Assembly: GCA_017506865.1 (NCBI GenBank)
Contig: JAFCMP010000224.1
Span: 992,001-1,056,000, forward strand
Length of the DNA: 64,000 nt
Reading direction: 5' to 3'
Source: Tribonema minus
Lineage: Eukaryota; Sar; Xanthophyceae; Tribonematales; Tribonemataceae
In this document: piece after piece, positions 44,462-55,995 of the stretch
How the letters are laid out: each line of letters begins with the position of its first letter
Position numbering within the stretch: position 1 is the stretch's first letter
Notes under the pieces: model-generated
Seen by the model: the letters and a program-made list of their open reading frames with translations, nothing else
Told to the model about the DNA's origin: nothing
Databases searched by the model: none
Made by a program: the position numbers and the translations under genes

Positions 44462-44778
44462 TGTGGCGTTGGGCTCAAGAAGTGTGCCGTCAAGTCATGA
44501 CAGCGATCCAAGCAAGCTCCGCGACTGAACAAGAAGAAAGTCTTCAATCCACGATGCTGGGTCTTCAGTGATTATCAACCAGATGACATGCATGCAGCGC
44601 GGCCCGCTGAGCATCCACTCCAGACCAATCTCAACCTCAACTGGTAGTGTGTTGAACACTGCACAACCTCAACTTCAACACTTGTCAAACTATAACTTCA
44701 ACTTCAATTTGGAGGTTCAACTTTAACTGTTGCCACAGCTGGCATTTTTTTTGCACACTTTAGCCTACCGCTGCCACA
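44462..44778 (-). repeat. LTR type 1, 5' LTR of E0
   Basis: 317 bp, more diverged than the E1 LTRs. Followed by AAGC and the resumed host frame. Confidence 0.75.
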
Positions 44779-44782
44779 AAGC

Positions 44783-44940
44783 CTGTCACCCCATTCATTA
44801 AAAACAAACAAAGCAAGGATGGGCTGTGTTCTACTTGCAAGGAGAACACAGCACTTGCGAAGAGAATGCGCACTAATTCACGTACGGTATTCATCTCTGC
44901 TCTTGTCTCCAGTGGCAGTTCTAGTAGATGTTACTCTTAG
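44783..44940 (+). pseudogene. Host zinc-ribbon half, separated from its start by E0
   Basis: Skipping E0 and one duplication, the frame at 22588 (KQCSKCQIVK) runs on as PVTPFIKNKQSKDGLCSTCK and continues to a stop at 44938-44940. Together this gives C-x2-C-x3-K...F...DGL-x-C-x2-C-K, a recognisable Cys4 ribbon layout (K-x-C-x2-C, K, F, DGL, C-x2-C) found in many small DNA-associated proteins. The exact frame match is strong evidence that E0 inserted into an exon. The protein's role is unknown. Confidence 0.5.
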
Positions 44941-46286
44941 CCCAGACACTTGTGCACGTAGACATATCAAGCGTGTGCGTAATATCGTGCTGATAACTAC
45001 TGGTAGACCATACTAGGTACATACCCATCATAACAATAATCTGGCCCCAAGCTTCGGTTCAAAAAGCAGACAGCTTAAAGAAGTGAAACTGACTCATTGC
45101 AAGCAATGAAGATGCGGTGAGCTGCTTGTCTAAGTTGCTCAGAACCAGCATTGACTGTGCTCCAAGCTCTAATAACGGCTCATCAACGCTGTTTTCATGT
45201 GCGAATCCAGATAGCTTCGCTTCCTCTGCAAAGCAATCGCCGACAGCTAATGAATTGGTGCAGCAAACTATATCACTGCTTCTCGCGTGTCAAGAGCTGC
45301 ACTCGGCGAACAAACTGCTCATGTCAGTTGAAGCAGACGAAGACACTCGCTTTGTTGGCCCCAGGCCGTCATCTCCGCAGGCGTTGCGCTCTCGGTGGCT
45401 TGTTCTTGTGTGTGAACACAAAAACTTTCCAACTTCAACTGCCGGAGTCCTGGGTATAGCCCAGACCCAGACCCAACCCGGCGGCTAAGCGCTGCTGTAC
45501 ATTCTCAGTTGACATTCGAGGGGCGTATGTATAAAGCATACACAGCATATGCAATATAGGCACAATATCATTAGCGGCACCTCCCAGCGTACACAGGGTG
45601 GCCCAAACGCATCCCATTCCCACCTAACTACAGCTACCACTACGACCACTACGTGCCCTCCCCCTGCAGTTGCGCAACTCCCAGCAAATGTGTCACTGTG
45701 ATCAAGCTCCAGCACACATGTCCGCCCTCAGCCTGCGGGCGACTCTTGAGCGCGCGCCATTGTGGTTGCAGCACGCCCCACAATGGTGTTGTCACAGTTA
45801 GGTCCGGCAAAGCTGCTGCTCCTGCTGCTGCTGCTGCTGGCAAGCGCGCAGGCTTAACGCGCTCCAGCCCCCTCTTGCATCCTGATACGGGCAACACTCC
45901 AAAGGAGTGGTTGTAGCGATCATGGGCGCCGTCAATTTATAGGCCCCAAGAAAGTGCCTCTGCATGCAAGGCGTGGAACGAATGCAGGTCCTGCAGGTCC
46001 TGCTGCTGCCGCTGCTGCTGACAACTAGTTCACAAGTCGCTCCAATCCCTAGCGCCGCCCTGAGCGCTGCTGTTGCTAGCAGCAATTCCACAAGCGCGCA
46101 TCGGCCCCTTGTTCTGTCCTCCACATCTGGGCAACACTCTCGGGGTGTGGATGTAGCAATCCTGGGCGTTCAACAGAGTGCCTCTGCATGCCGCTGCCGA
46201 CGCTCCAAACGCGCTCAACTTCATAGGTCCATCCTGAGCTGCCAGCGCTGCTGCTGCTGGCGTCGATGCCACCACCAGTTTGACCG
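44941..46286. other. Region with imperfect CTG-rich duplications, no supported gene
   Basis: Positions about 45885-45985 and 46118-46215 are diverged copies of one segment (GGGCAACACTC...GTAGC-ATC-TGGGCG...GTGCCTCTGCATGC), each preceded by CTG runs. A short inverted repeat CCATTGTGG/CCACAATGG lies at about 45757-45786. Open frames of up to 123 codons here show no domains. Confidence 0.45.
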
Positions 46287-46850
46287 TTGGAGATTACCGC
46301 GCATGCTGTGTCAGCTCACTTGCACATGCTAGGAGAGTCATCGGATGGGGTGCCTGACGCCCTCTCACAGAAAAAGATGACAAACTGGGACACACACACT
46401 GTCAGGCGTGGAGGTCCTGGGCTGGGTAATAGACACGGGTGCCATGGTTCAAAGGAAGACGCGCAGAAAGTTGCAGGAACTGAGGAACACGCTGGCAGCA
46501 TGGCCTTGAAACAGAGCTTGCGCCAAAAGGCACAATATGTGGCGCCTGATTGGGATCTGTTCTGGGCCACTCTGACATGCAGGCCAGCAAAGTACTTTCT
46601 GGTGCGGCTGATAGCTCAGATAGGAGGACAGCGCACGAAGCACATAATCAGTAGACGGGTGCTGGACATGAGGCACAAGGACTTGGAGTTCTGGCGGCCA
46701 ATAGTGGGGCAACGTGTAGGCCCTCGAGGATTACAAGCCTCAATAGGCGCACTCGTGGAACAGGACTTCCTATTCGGTTCACAGTTCCCGACTTCACTTT
46801 TCAAGCATCCGATACTTGCGATTGCCCCGATGAATTTCCCTGTAAACTGA
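46287..46850 (+). CDS. Unrecognised 187-codon frame
   Basis: The second half (APDWDLFWATLTCRPAKYFL, RRVLDMRHKDLEFWRPIVG, FLFGSQFPTSLFKHPILAI) has a protein-like mix of aromatic and charged residues; the first half does not. No family is recognised and no splice signals stand out. It could equally be a remnant of an old mobile element. Confidence 0.25.
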   Translation: MEITAHAVSAHLHMLGESSDGVPDALSQKKMTNWDTHTVRRGGPGLGNRHGCHGSKEDAQKVAGTEEHAGSMALKQSLRQKAQYVAPDWDLFWATLTCRPAKYFLVRLIAQIGGQRTKHIISRRVLDMRHKDLEFWRPIVGQRVGPRGLQASIGALVEQDFLFGSQFPTSLFKHPILAIAPMNFPVN

Positions 46851-49800
46851 TGCAACGCAATTGCTAAGTACTACTCTATCAGCACATATGCAGTGAGCGC
46901 ACCAGATCCATGCCTATCGCGTGCTGTCTCCATTCTACTAAAAGTTTGCGCACCAAATTTGTTTCTCAAGCAGCCGTACCTTCCTTGCAAACGCTTTGAT
47001 GGTTTTGTATTTAACTTGGTGAGCCGCAATTGCTACATGTCGAACTACTTATACAGCGACGCATGTGCCAAGACCATCCCTATCGCGCGATATCTCCATT
47101 CTTCTGCATTTTTGTGCTCAAAACCGTTCCACTTTCGTTTCGTCGCTCGCGAACGTCTCAAGCAAATTTGAGACATCCCACCGCTACGCCTCAGCCTAGA
47201 GGCACAGATGTAGAGATCGTGCCAGCTCTATCGCTGTCACGTGGTATATTCATTTTCGCTGCGTCTTTTGCTGCAGGCTCTTGCAAGCACCGCAAACAGC
47301 ACGTGCTGTGCAGCCCTCTGATAGGCTGACTAATCACGAGCACATACATATGGAATTACTTAAGACGGCTTTGATCAACTCCGCCTGCGTCAAAAGCTGC
47401 GTCAGCTCAAAGTGGCGACACAAAGATGCATCTGGAGGCAGGAGATGGACAAATTCACCAAGAGGCCGGTGCCCTGATTCTGGATTTTCTCTCGACCTAG
47501 TGGGGTCGCTTTGGTTTCGGCGCCAACCCTAACACTAGGCAGCAGCGTGCATGTTGGTCTATGGCGCTGATGCGCGCTGTACTCCACAGCAGGGGGCAGC
47601 GATACGGTGTCAGTCGCCTTAGACACAGTCGTGCTTGCCTATCGAGCGCTCCACCGCAACGTGGGCGGCTAAGCAACCAATTCTCGTGTTGCCAATGGGA
47701 CCTCTCGGTGTGAACAGCAGCGTTGATGCACACCACTACTGCTGGAGGCGGTGCGCTGCATTGCTACCGCTATGGTGCAGAGGGCATACATTCACGCTAG
47801 CTACTGCGTGGCCCCGTGTCGCCGCCGTGCTTCATGGCGAGCGTACAAGACTTTCTTGTCAAAAAAACTAAAAAGTTGCGCCCATGGGATTTGCATCAAC
47901 TCTTCTGTATCTTCACCGTTTGCGGTGCTGACTGGTGCAATGGTAGCCCGTGATAGCTTATGCTTATATCCATAATACTACGTATGGGTGTGGCCTAAAG
48001 CCATCGGCATCTTGGTGCTACCTTAGGAAGAATTGATTTTTGATTTCTTGTTTTGACCCTTTCGTGAGGTGGTGAGCTTTTTGGGCCGAACGGACACATG
48101 ATTTTTTAGCCCTTTGTACATACATGAGTTCCCCTCAAGAAACCTATGGCTAACTCATCAGCTTTGATGAGCTGATGCCTTTGGCGCAGTCATGCCGTAA
48201 AGATATATTGTAGGGTTATATCAGCCAGGGAGTTATGTCTGTTAAGCTCTTCGCTCATACTGCTCTATGCACTGGCTTGTCCATGAAAATCACATGCCAC
48301 GGTCCTTCAGTCGGTGTCTCTCTTCCTACCTGCTGCCTTGCTGCCCTGGTTTGGCATCTTGCTCATGGAGCTCTAGCTGTCGTCATTTCCGACCGCATGC
48401 ATTGATTGGCCTGCTTTGTGCGATGCTCAAATTGCTTGCCAAGCGATGCATGCATATGTGGGCTGGGCTATTTTTGAAAAGACTCAACGTCCCGATCTGG
48501 CTATAACACCGACAGTTCAACTTCCACACAGCGTGTGCTACAATTGACTCATCATACCATCAGTTTCGACGAACTGCCAAGTAATTCTGGATGCAGGTAG
48601 TGTTGTCTGAGTGCTTGCTGCACAAGGGCGGCCAGCAAGAAGCATGTTTTTGCTGTATGCAACTGATATGATGCAGCACAGCAGGGCTGTGCATGACTTG
48701 CCAAAGCATACGAATGTGCTTGCATGCCTATGGGGGGCACAGATTACACTGCAGCAGACAACAGGTGCGCTGTGTCACAAACCACCAGAGTTGGAAGGAT
48801 CGGATCTCAGACGTATTCTATTCTCAGTTCAATTCCTGCATTTCGGGCCTCGTTTTTCCATCTGGCTACCTCACGTTGCGTGACCTGCCTCTCGACTTCT
48901 TCTGGCAGATACAAGAGGCCCATGAGCGCATCTACCACTCTGTCATCGTGCACCACGCTGATGACCCACTTGACCATGTGTAGTCGCTGGGATCAGCTGA
49001 CCAATAGCGACTGCAAAGGCCTTGCTGCTCTTGATCGCGGCCAGTCTGATGCTGACATGAACTGACATTGACGTTGCGCCATGTGACAAATTTATCAGCC
49101 CCCTCACATATTTACTTCCAACTTCCCGCCAGAAAGCACGTGCGCGCTACCATTGCTCAAGTACACAGTCGGCTGCACTGCAAGCAAGCAGTCCATGGCA
49201 GCACGGCCACCCCCAACAGTAAGGAGCACCTGGAAGCCAAGAAGCGCGCAAACAGCAGACATGGCATGCATGATAAAAGTCCTGAGATACTTGTCACGAA
49301 GCATGGCTGCAGCATTAAGCTTCACCGCTTGTCACGAGCGCATTGTTGTCACTCGTTTGTGTCATGACAGAAACATGTGTAAATGCACAGATTCTCCGCA
49401 TGTTCCCATACAAGCAATCGGCCTCCCTCGCGGCCCCTCTTAACACTTGGTATGAGTTTAGGAGCAGAACTCCATTTGTGTGTCTCAGCGACCATTGCAT
49501 GTGTGTGGCTCTTTTTTCCGATACGAATATATGAATACATGCACGGGCTGTGCAATTTCTTTCAACTACTACCATAATCATTGCACAAGACCGTGTGTCT
49601 GCTTTGCTGCCCATGATCGCGTGACATTGCTGCCTCTGCTGCGCCAGCCATAAACATGCGAATATTGCTGCACATTCCGAATGGGCACAAGCATGCATGG
49701 AAAATCAAGAGCTTCACGTTGTGTCCAGCTTCTGGCACGTATTGTGTGCACAATGGCAAATTCGTCACAAATGGCCGCTGCATCCCATCCATGATATTGT

Positions 49801-52080
49801 AATGCTACTATTAGCCTACCAAGCTGAGCTGTCAAGTGAAATGTCAAGCAAACGCTATCATACATGCATATATGCTGACTGTAGCAGAGTGCAACAAAGT
49901 CTGAAGAGGCGTATGACATGCGATGAGACAGGAGTACAGCAGTTTACAGCTGGGCTTTGCTCTCGTGAATGGTGTGCTTTGTTGCCGACGGCTCCTATCT
50001 TCTCGTGGGCAACAGTGTGAGCAGTTTCATGGAACAAATGTCACGAAGAAGTGCATGCATCTTTCCAGTCATCTAATGGGCACTGCAGTTGCGCAGAGAC
50101 GGCAGCACTTCTTCGTCACCAGCAGTTGGCGTACGCAGGCTACATGGCAAATTCATGATGAGCAAGCAGCATCGTAGGGAGTCATGATGAAAGGTAAGGG
50201 CAAGCAGGCCAAAAACTGATGCATTTGCGACGTTCTAAGAGGCTCTCTGGACAACGCCGTGGCAAGAGCAGGGCGCATGGCACCATGTATATGGATGTGG
50301 AGACAGACGTAGACCAAGTGTGCAGCTATCAGTCGGTACAGCAGCTGTGCATCGGTGAGGAGACGATTTGATAGTGCAAAGTACGTACCTTGAATTCATG
50401 AGGCATCAGTGTACACCATGGCTTTGAACAGCTCTTTTTTAGTGTTATATGATCGATGTCCTGGTGCCCTGGTGCTGCTGGAGGTACGCGTAATATGCCT
50501 GCGGTTTCCCACAGAGGTGTACACTACGATAACTGTTTTTGAAACTACACTGATTAGTTACTGCATTCACCACTGCCGCAAAGCCAAGGTCTAGCACTCG
50601 AGAATCCTTAAGCGGTTGCAGGGCACACAAGGCCGGTTTTGAGGCTGTTCTAGAGTTCAAGCAAGCTGCCATGAAGTTTGTAGCAGCGGTGGCACGCCAA
50701 CAATGACGTTTGCCTCATGGCGCGTGTGAATGTAAGTAAACTGCAATTGAAAGATAGCTGCGCTCAAAGCAGCAACGTTCCGTGTAGCAGCGTTGTCACA
50801 TCCAGAGCGGGGAGAGTGCTGCATGCCAGCCTTCACTAGCATGACCGCGGCACTGCAACAGCAGCAGCAGCAGCTCCTCTACTGCTTGTTGTTCTGAGCG
50901 TTTGGACAGACTGACACGCACAATGGCCCTGAAGTGGGGCCAAGTTTTAGCAGGGTGGGGAGGCACTGGTGAAAAAACGACTTTCCCAGAATGCATGCAC
51001 TTGCGGCGCTTCTGCGCATTATGTTGTGTGGTTGCAGTTGCGCGCATGTGCGCAATTTCTGCAGAAGCGCGGGTTCAACGCGCTTGTGCGCGTAAATTTG
51101 CTGCCATAATCCGCACATAACCGGGAGAAAACGAGTAAATGCGCGCTTTTCCGAAAAGTCACTGTTTCCAATGTTCGGGTTGGGGCAGCCCCAAAAGTTA
51201 TGCAGAGGAGAAAAAGGAAAGGGCAAATCCTGCATTTTTGTGCTCTCCCCCGCGGTTTACTGTTTTAGGCGCTTGAACGTGCAGTGCGCACCACACTTTG
51301 ATAAGACCATTGCGCAGGTAGTACTGAGAAGCGAGTGAGCCTACTACAAGTACCAAGTGTAGTAAGAGCATTGAATTGAGTAACTTGAAGTAGAACATAA
51401 ACTATGTAGCGGCAGCAGCGCCTGTGAGCTCCCAACTAGTAAGGCTTCCGAACTTCTTGAAGGTTTGGCTGCCTCTGAGTCACTCAGTCTTTTGGCAATC
51501 ACCGCCAATGCCCTTAGGCACATGTGCCCTGCACAGTGACTGCATCGGGCTGTGACTGACAAAGCTGTGACAGACAAAGCTGCAGCAGTACTGCCTGACG
51601 ATCATGCCCCCTGCAGCTACACCCTGGATTGTTACTGTGCTTTGTTCACGACCTTGGCCTGGTGAGTGATGGATGCAGAAAATTTTGCGACTATTATGCC
51701 ATACTTGTCGTCAGCCCATATTGTGAAGTGTTTCAATCAGAACCAGTAATGCTCTGTGACAACTGTCTACAGGCATGTGCTGTATTCTGCGTTTGGTACA
51801 GCAACCTTGCAAATGTATCCTTGTCTTCCTGATTGGCAACGCTTTGAGACGCCTATGTAGTCAGTCACTGAACAAGTGATTCATTATGAGGGCATGCTGC
51901 CGCAGGCTGCGAACAGCACATTGCCCTTGAACAGCGCAGACGTCGCGACGTCCGTTTGGTACTCAAGTTTCCTTGGTTGACCAAGGCCCGAAGGCACACT
52001 AGCCCAGAATTCTGGCGGGGGTAGAGCATTGTGCTACTGCCCGCCCGCCTGCAAACACAAATGCAGGATGTACACTACTT
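46851..52080. other. Long AT-richer stretch without supported genes
   Basis: Open frames up to 127 codons occur in all frames but look random: no domains, no consistent coding bias, no repeats matching the elements elsewhere. Local signals are minor: an inverted repeat TTGGGGCAGCCCCAA near 51182-51196, and A/T-rich stretches around 47990-48130. It may be intergenic or intronic. Confidence 0.4.
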
Positions 52081-52154
52081 CTACCCTGTGTCTGCTGCTG
52101 CTTTTGCATGAGTGACTGGTGAAGTGTACTGCAGCAGCAGTACCGCACACCGTG

Positions 52155-52430
52155 ACGAACACCCCCCGTGTCCCCCCCCCCGTATCCCACCTCCATAACC
52201 TCCATACTGCCCCTCATGCCATGATGGCATCCCCTCCTCGTCGACCCCCTCCGCGTCACCACCGCCCTCCCCGTCATCGACGCCCCCCCCCCCCATCACC
52301 GCCCTCGTCGCCGTCGCCGCCTTCCTTGCCATCCTCCTCCTCGTCGTCTTCCTCGTCGCCGTCCTCCTCATCGTCGTCCTCATCGTCCCTTTACTCCTCT
52401 TCGGTGTCCTCCTCCTCTTCTTGATCTGCC
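52155..52430. repeat. Pyrimidine-rich (TCC/CGTC)n simple repeat
   Basis: The plus strand is almost pure C/T with G only in CGTCGTC words, especially 52310-52425, and includes C-runs near 52175 and 52280. The purine-rich complement gives misleading long frames. Confidence 0.85.
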
Positions 52431-53080
52431 GGGGGATACCCCGGGATGATGTACTATGTCTGGTGGCCTTGACACTGGGCTGCCTGTGTTGTCACACACA
52501 TATCCTCCTCCTAAGTGATTTATAAATAAACTAAGATCACACGCTTCACTTTGGTCGCCTGACTGCAACACGGCATCTCAAATCTTGGGTTCCACAGGGT
52601 TCAGAGGGCGCTTGGGGGAGTATCTGCTTTGGCGCTTGAGCCATAGCAGACGCACCCTGGCTGGCTCAAAAAAAAATAAGGAGAAAATAAGGGAGGTAGC
52701 GAGGCCTCAAGAACTGGGGGTGTGGCTCAACTTGAAGGGACTCCAGGGGGTCTAACTCCGTATTCCACATCTATCCAACACCGTCCGCCGAAAATTTGGT
52801 GTACTGTTCACGCACTGTCATTACTTCAACTACACATCTACATCGAGATATCTCAGGTCTTGTTGCGTGTCTTTGAACTGCCCTTGCAACTAGAATTACG
52901 CACGAAGTTTTGTTACGGGCATCTCATGTGCTCACGGTTGTGTTTGCGAGGTTTTGCAGACTGTAGTGTACTTCTTGATCTCACCGCGCGTAAAAGCCTA
53001 TTGGTGGATGTGTCAGCTTGCAACCAGAATCTACAGACACTGTGTCTGTGTTAACACCATAGACATGTCTCAATGCGATT
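52431..53080. other. Stretch without gene
   Basis: No domain-bearing frame. The 110-codon plus frame at 52722-53054 lacks recognisable features. Confidence 0.35.
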
Positions 53081-53138
53081 GCCGATCACTTCTAAACGAC
53101 ATCGCCATTTGGCATCTGCCCCTCTTGACTTGAAATTC

Positions 53139-53845
53139 TCGTCAATCTGCCCCCTTACACTCCACCATGTGCGTCATAACACCCGATGTGTACGCCATGC
53201 GGAGCGCTGCCGACAGAGCTAAGCGGATGCGTGCCAGTGCTATGCCTTTCAGGTCTAGATGCCTGACTGCTCCAGCCACCGACATCCTGCCAGTGATCGC
53301 ATACTCCCGTGGCGACAGCCTGAAACAGCGAGTATGTGAGTGACTCATAGATTCGGGGAAATGTTCGGGGACTCCTGATAACGTCCTGGATTCATTCAAA
53401 TGTCCCCATTGCTCAGCAACTTTGTGTTGCTACTTAGTACACATTTTTGTAAGAAACTAAGCTGAAAAACCCCGTCCTCCTACCTCGCTGTCCAAGTTCC
53501 TCGCCATTCGAGCACCAGTTCCCCTCTGAGCCTGCCTTAAGGTAATTACAGCCCTAGCAGGACTGCCCCTTGGCCGACAGGTGATTGCTTGCTCACTCTG
53601 CATCAACTTGTTCCACAGCACTTCACTTGCACTGCACTTGCTGGTCAGCTACTTGGCATTGCTTGCCCTCAAGTGCTTGTCAGGACAGCAGCATTCATTC
53701 AAGCCTCCAGCATGATGCAGCTTCTATCGCTGCTGCCAAAAAAACGATTGCCAAAGTGGAAGTTTGTAGCAATGCTGGTCATGGTGACCAGAAAAGTGGG
53801 TCTGTTTAACCACCTCTTGGTCGCGGCAGCATCTCTCAGGATCCT
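53139..53845 (-). mobile_element. Old LINE fragment in two pieces
   Basis: 53725-53845 (minus) encodes DPERCCRDQEVVKQTHFSGH, matching the LINE's DPERCCRDQEAAKTTHYSGH. 53139-53340 encodes LKGIALARIRLALSAALRMA, matching LKGIALARLRSALSAALHMA further on. Between them about 380 bp do not match, so something is inserted or the copy is scrambled. Clearly more diverged than the other copies. Confidence 0.8.
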
Positions 53846-53860
53846 CTGCAGGTAGTGTAC

Positions 53861-53908
53861 TTTTATTAATTTCGCTTCGCAAGGGGCGCGAAAAGCCCTC
53901 TCTTTGGA
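53861..53908 (-). mobile_element. 48-bp LINE 3'-end micro-insertion
   Basis: Only the extreme 3' end of a LINE relative (minus sense: GGGCTTTTCGCGCCCC ... AATTAATAAAA), flanked by TGTAC at 53856-53860 and 53909-53913. Confidence 0.8.
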
Positions 53909-53946
53909 TGTACACTCAATGCAACATTCCTTCTCCGGTAGTGTAC

Positions 53947-54000
53947 TTTATTGACTTTCGTCGAGGGGGAACACACATGAAAGAAGAAATATGCAAATCG
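53947..54000 (-). mobile_element. 54-bp LINE-like micro-insertion
   Basis: Minus sense ends ...TCGACGAAAGTCAATAAA and is flanked by TGTAC at 53942-53946 and 54001-54005. The body is only loosely like the main LINE 3' end, so a sister family is likely. Confidence 0.6.
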
Positions 54001-54310
54001 TGTACACTGTGCCTTCTAGCCTAGGCTTCTAAGTGCCGCAGAGGCAGCAAAATCAGAGGAAAAGAGCCAATGTGAAGTGTCCAGTGCAGCTGAGGTGCTG
54101 ACCAACAATATACATTATGAAAGATTTTTGAAACTGGTGTCGGTTACAACAAGACAATAATTCGCAGAACTTTAAAAACAGTTGACCATTGAATGTGTCT
54201 AATATATCTGGAAGATTAGCAACATGTATATTCTGGTTCGTAATTGTTTAAAAAGAATATTCGTCAGTTATAACTCTTAAAAATTTTACTTGAACAAGTG
54301 ATTCATGTAC

Positions 54311-55714
54311 TTTTTATTAATTCTCGCTCAGGGCGCGAAAAAGCCCAGATGATTGGCATCTAGCTGTAAGGAATCTACATGTCGTATGACAGTCTGAAAG
54401 TATCGCAACGACAACCACTCAAACGCCACCGCCGCCAAATGGCATCTCGGGGTCCTCCCCTACGTCCTCCTCCATGTGCCCCCCCCCCCTGGATTCTGCC
54501 ATGTGTGTCATGACACGGCCAGAGTACGCCATGTGGAGCGCTGCCGACAGTGCCGATCGTAAGCGCGCCAGGGCGATGCCCTTGAGAGCTTTACGGCGCG
54601 CTCCTCCGGGCACTGACATCCTGCTGGCATACTCCGTCGCCACAGCCTGCAGCAGCTTCCACCCCTGCTCCCCGATGCTGCCAAATGACCCTATTGCCAA
54701 AGTGGCAAGTTTGTAGCAATTCTGATCATAATGACCAGAATAGTGGGTAGTCTTGGCGGCCTCCTGGTCGCGGCAGCATCGCTCAGGGTCTGCTGCAGTC
54801 TTCGCCGCCCGCGACGCCACCTGTGCCTCGAAGCAGGTAACGTCCACCATGAGCGGTAGGTGGCGTGTCGGGTCGTCGTAGCCGGTCACCGGGAAGGCGT
54901 CGGCAGGCAGCACGATGTCCATCCTGCGACTCCCCGGCGGCCCGGCAGACCCCAGAAACGGCGTGTAGTCCTCGTCAACCAGTCCCGTTTTGAGGTATTG
55001 CCGCAGGATGCGCTGCGTGGCCCTCTTGACGCTATTATGGACGATGGTGTCGTGCGCCTTGACGCGTGGCGCTTGACATAGCCGTGCATGCAGGGTGCCG
55101 CCTGGCGGCTTCCCGCACAGCTTGCAGCCTGTCGTCTGTTCCTCTACTCCGATGGCACGTTTGACGGCCAGTTGCCAGGATAGGCCGTCGAACGAAGCCG
55201 TTGTGGAGTACATGGGCTCGTTGAGGAATGCCATGCCGATCGAGTGCATGTGGCGCTGCGACCGGAATCGAGCAAGTGCTTGCGTGCGTTGCGTGCCCTG
55301 CGGCAGCTGTTGCAGGTCCGCCTCCACCTTATCTGCAAGCTCGGTAGCAACGGCATCTGCAAGCGCACTCTGATTGGGGCGCTTCAGGCTACACTGCAAC
55401 TGCAGAGCACTGGCGTCAAGTACGCAAACAGCCTCCGCACCAGTGCCACCACCTGCTGTCGGCCGCAGCGGCGGCTGCTGCGTAGGTGGTTGCTGCTGCA
55501 GTGGCGTTAGCGCTGGTGGCAGTGTATGTTCCAGCTTGTCACCTGTTGCTGCACCTAGGGATGCGGCAGCTGTGGCGATCGTCCGCATGAGGGGCAGGCG
55601 CGCCACCTCTGCTGCTGCTGCGCCTTGTAGCATTGCTGGTGTGGGACGCGCAGCGCCTGCATTGACGGCTGCCGCTGGTGCGTGCGCTAGTGCTGCAGCT
55701 GCGCCACCTGCCGT
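54311..55714 (-). mobile_element. 5'-truncated LINE copy, 1.4 kb
   Basis: Minus-strand copy carrying an open 404-codon frame (55633-54419) equal to the C-terminal third of the full LINE protein: alanine-rich end, CCHC motif CKLCGKPPGGTLHARLC, and endonuclease core. Flanked by TGTAC (54306-54310 and 55715-55719). It is inverted relative to the 4-kb copy 230 bp to its right; the two share about 1.4 kb as an inverted repeat with very high identity. Confidence 0.92.
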
Positions 55715-55719
55715 TGTAC

Positions 55720-55876
55720 TTCAACGTACACATCACTGAGTACCAACGTGTCAGTGTTTGCACATGGGCACAGGAGGCCTGTGAGACTCCGGCAAAAGGG
55801 CGGGGACTCTGCATCGGCAAAGGCCTCACGCAGTTCCTTGACGGCAGTGAAAGTTTGGCCCCAGGCGCATGCGAAT
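55720..55876 (-). CDS. Possible host exon between the two LINE copies
   Basis: An acceptor-like AG on the minus strand (CATGTTAG at 55877-55884) is followed by an open segment with CAWGQTFTAVKELREAFADA and DTLVLSDVYVEV, which reads like real protein. The left LINE copy sits immediately after it. The family is not recognised. It could belong to the same minus-strand gene as 60190-60608. Confidence 0.3.
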
Positions 55877-55995
55877 CTAACATGTAGAGTCTTCTCTAGT
55901 GTATTAGAGTACAAGAGTGAACACTTGAGTACAAGTACTCTCAAGCTATGTAGGAGCTGCACTGGAGAACGCAGCAACACATCTGTTGGCACACA

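Larger units (their letters stand above)
22589..44778 (-). mobile_element. E0: composite LTR element with protease and methyltransferase, heavily nested (fossil)
   Basis: Minus-strand element bounded by related LTRs at 22589-22918 and 44462-44778 (TGTGGCAGC...GGCCACA). Flanking tetramers AAAC and AAGC match at three of four positions, and the host reading frame resumes correctly outside, which supports a single original insertion. Own parts, 5' to 3': leader (44205-44461), gag-like (33.4-33.9 kb), protease (32.5-33.3 kb), methyltransferase (30.9-24.4 kb), unknown 3' part. No reverse transcriptase or integrase was seen. It contains E1, E3, insertion X and a solo LTR. Many breaks; the oldest layer of the nest. 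Confidence 0.65.

Noticed and set aside
52081-52424. Ser/Pro-rich and Arg-rich frames
   Set aside because: Products of the TCC/CGTC simple repeat.
44941-53080. tRNA genes
   Set aside because: A few GGTTC-AA words occur (for example near 45056 and 51070), but no cloverleaf could be drawn around them.
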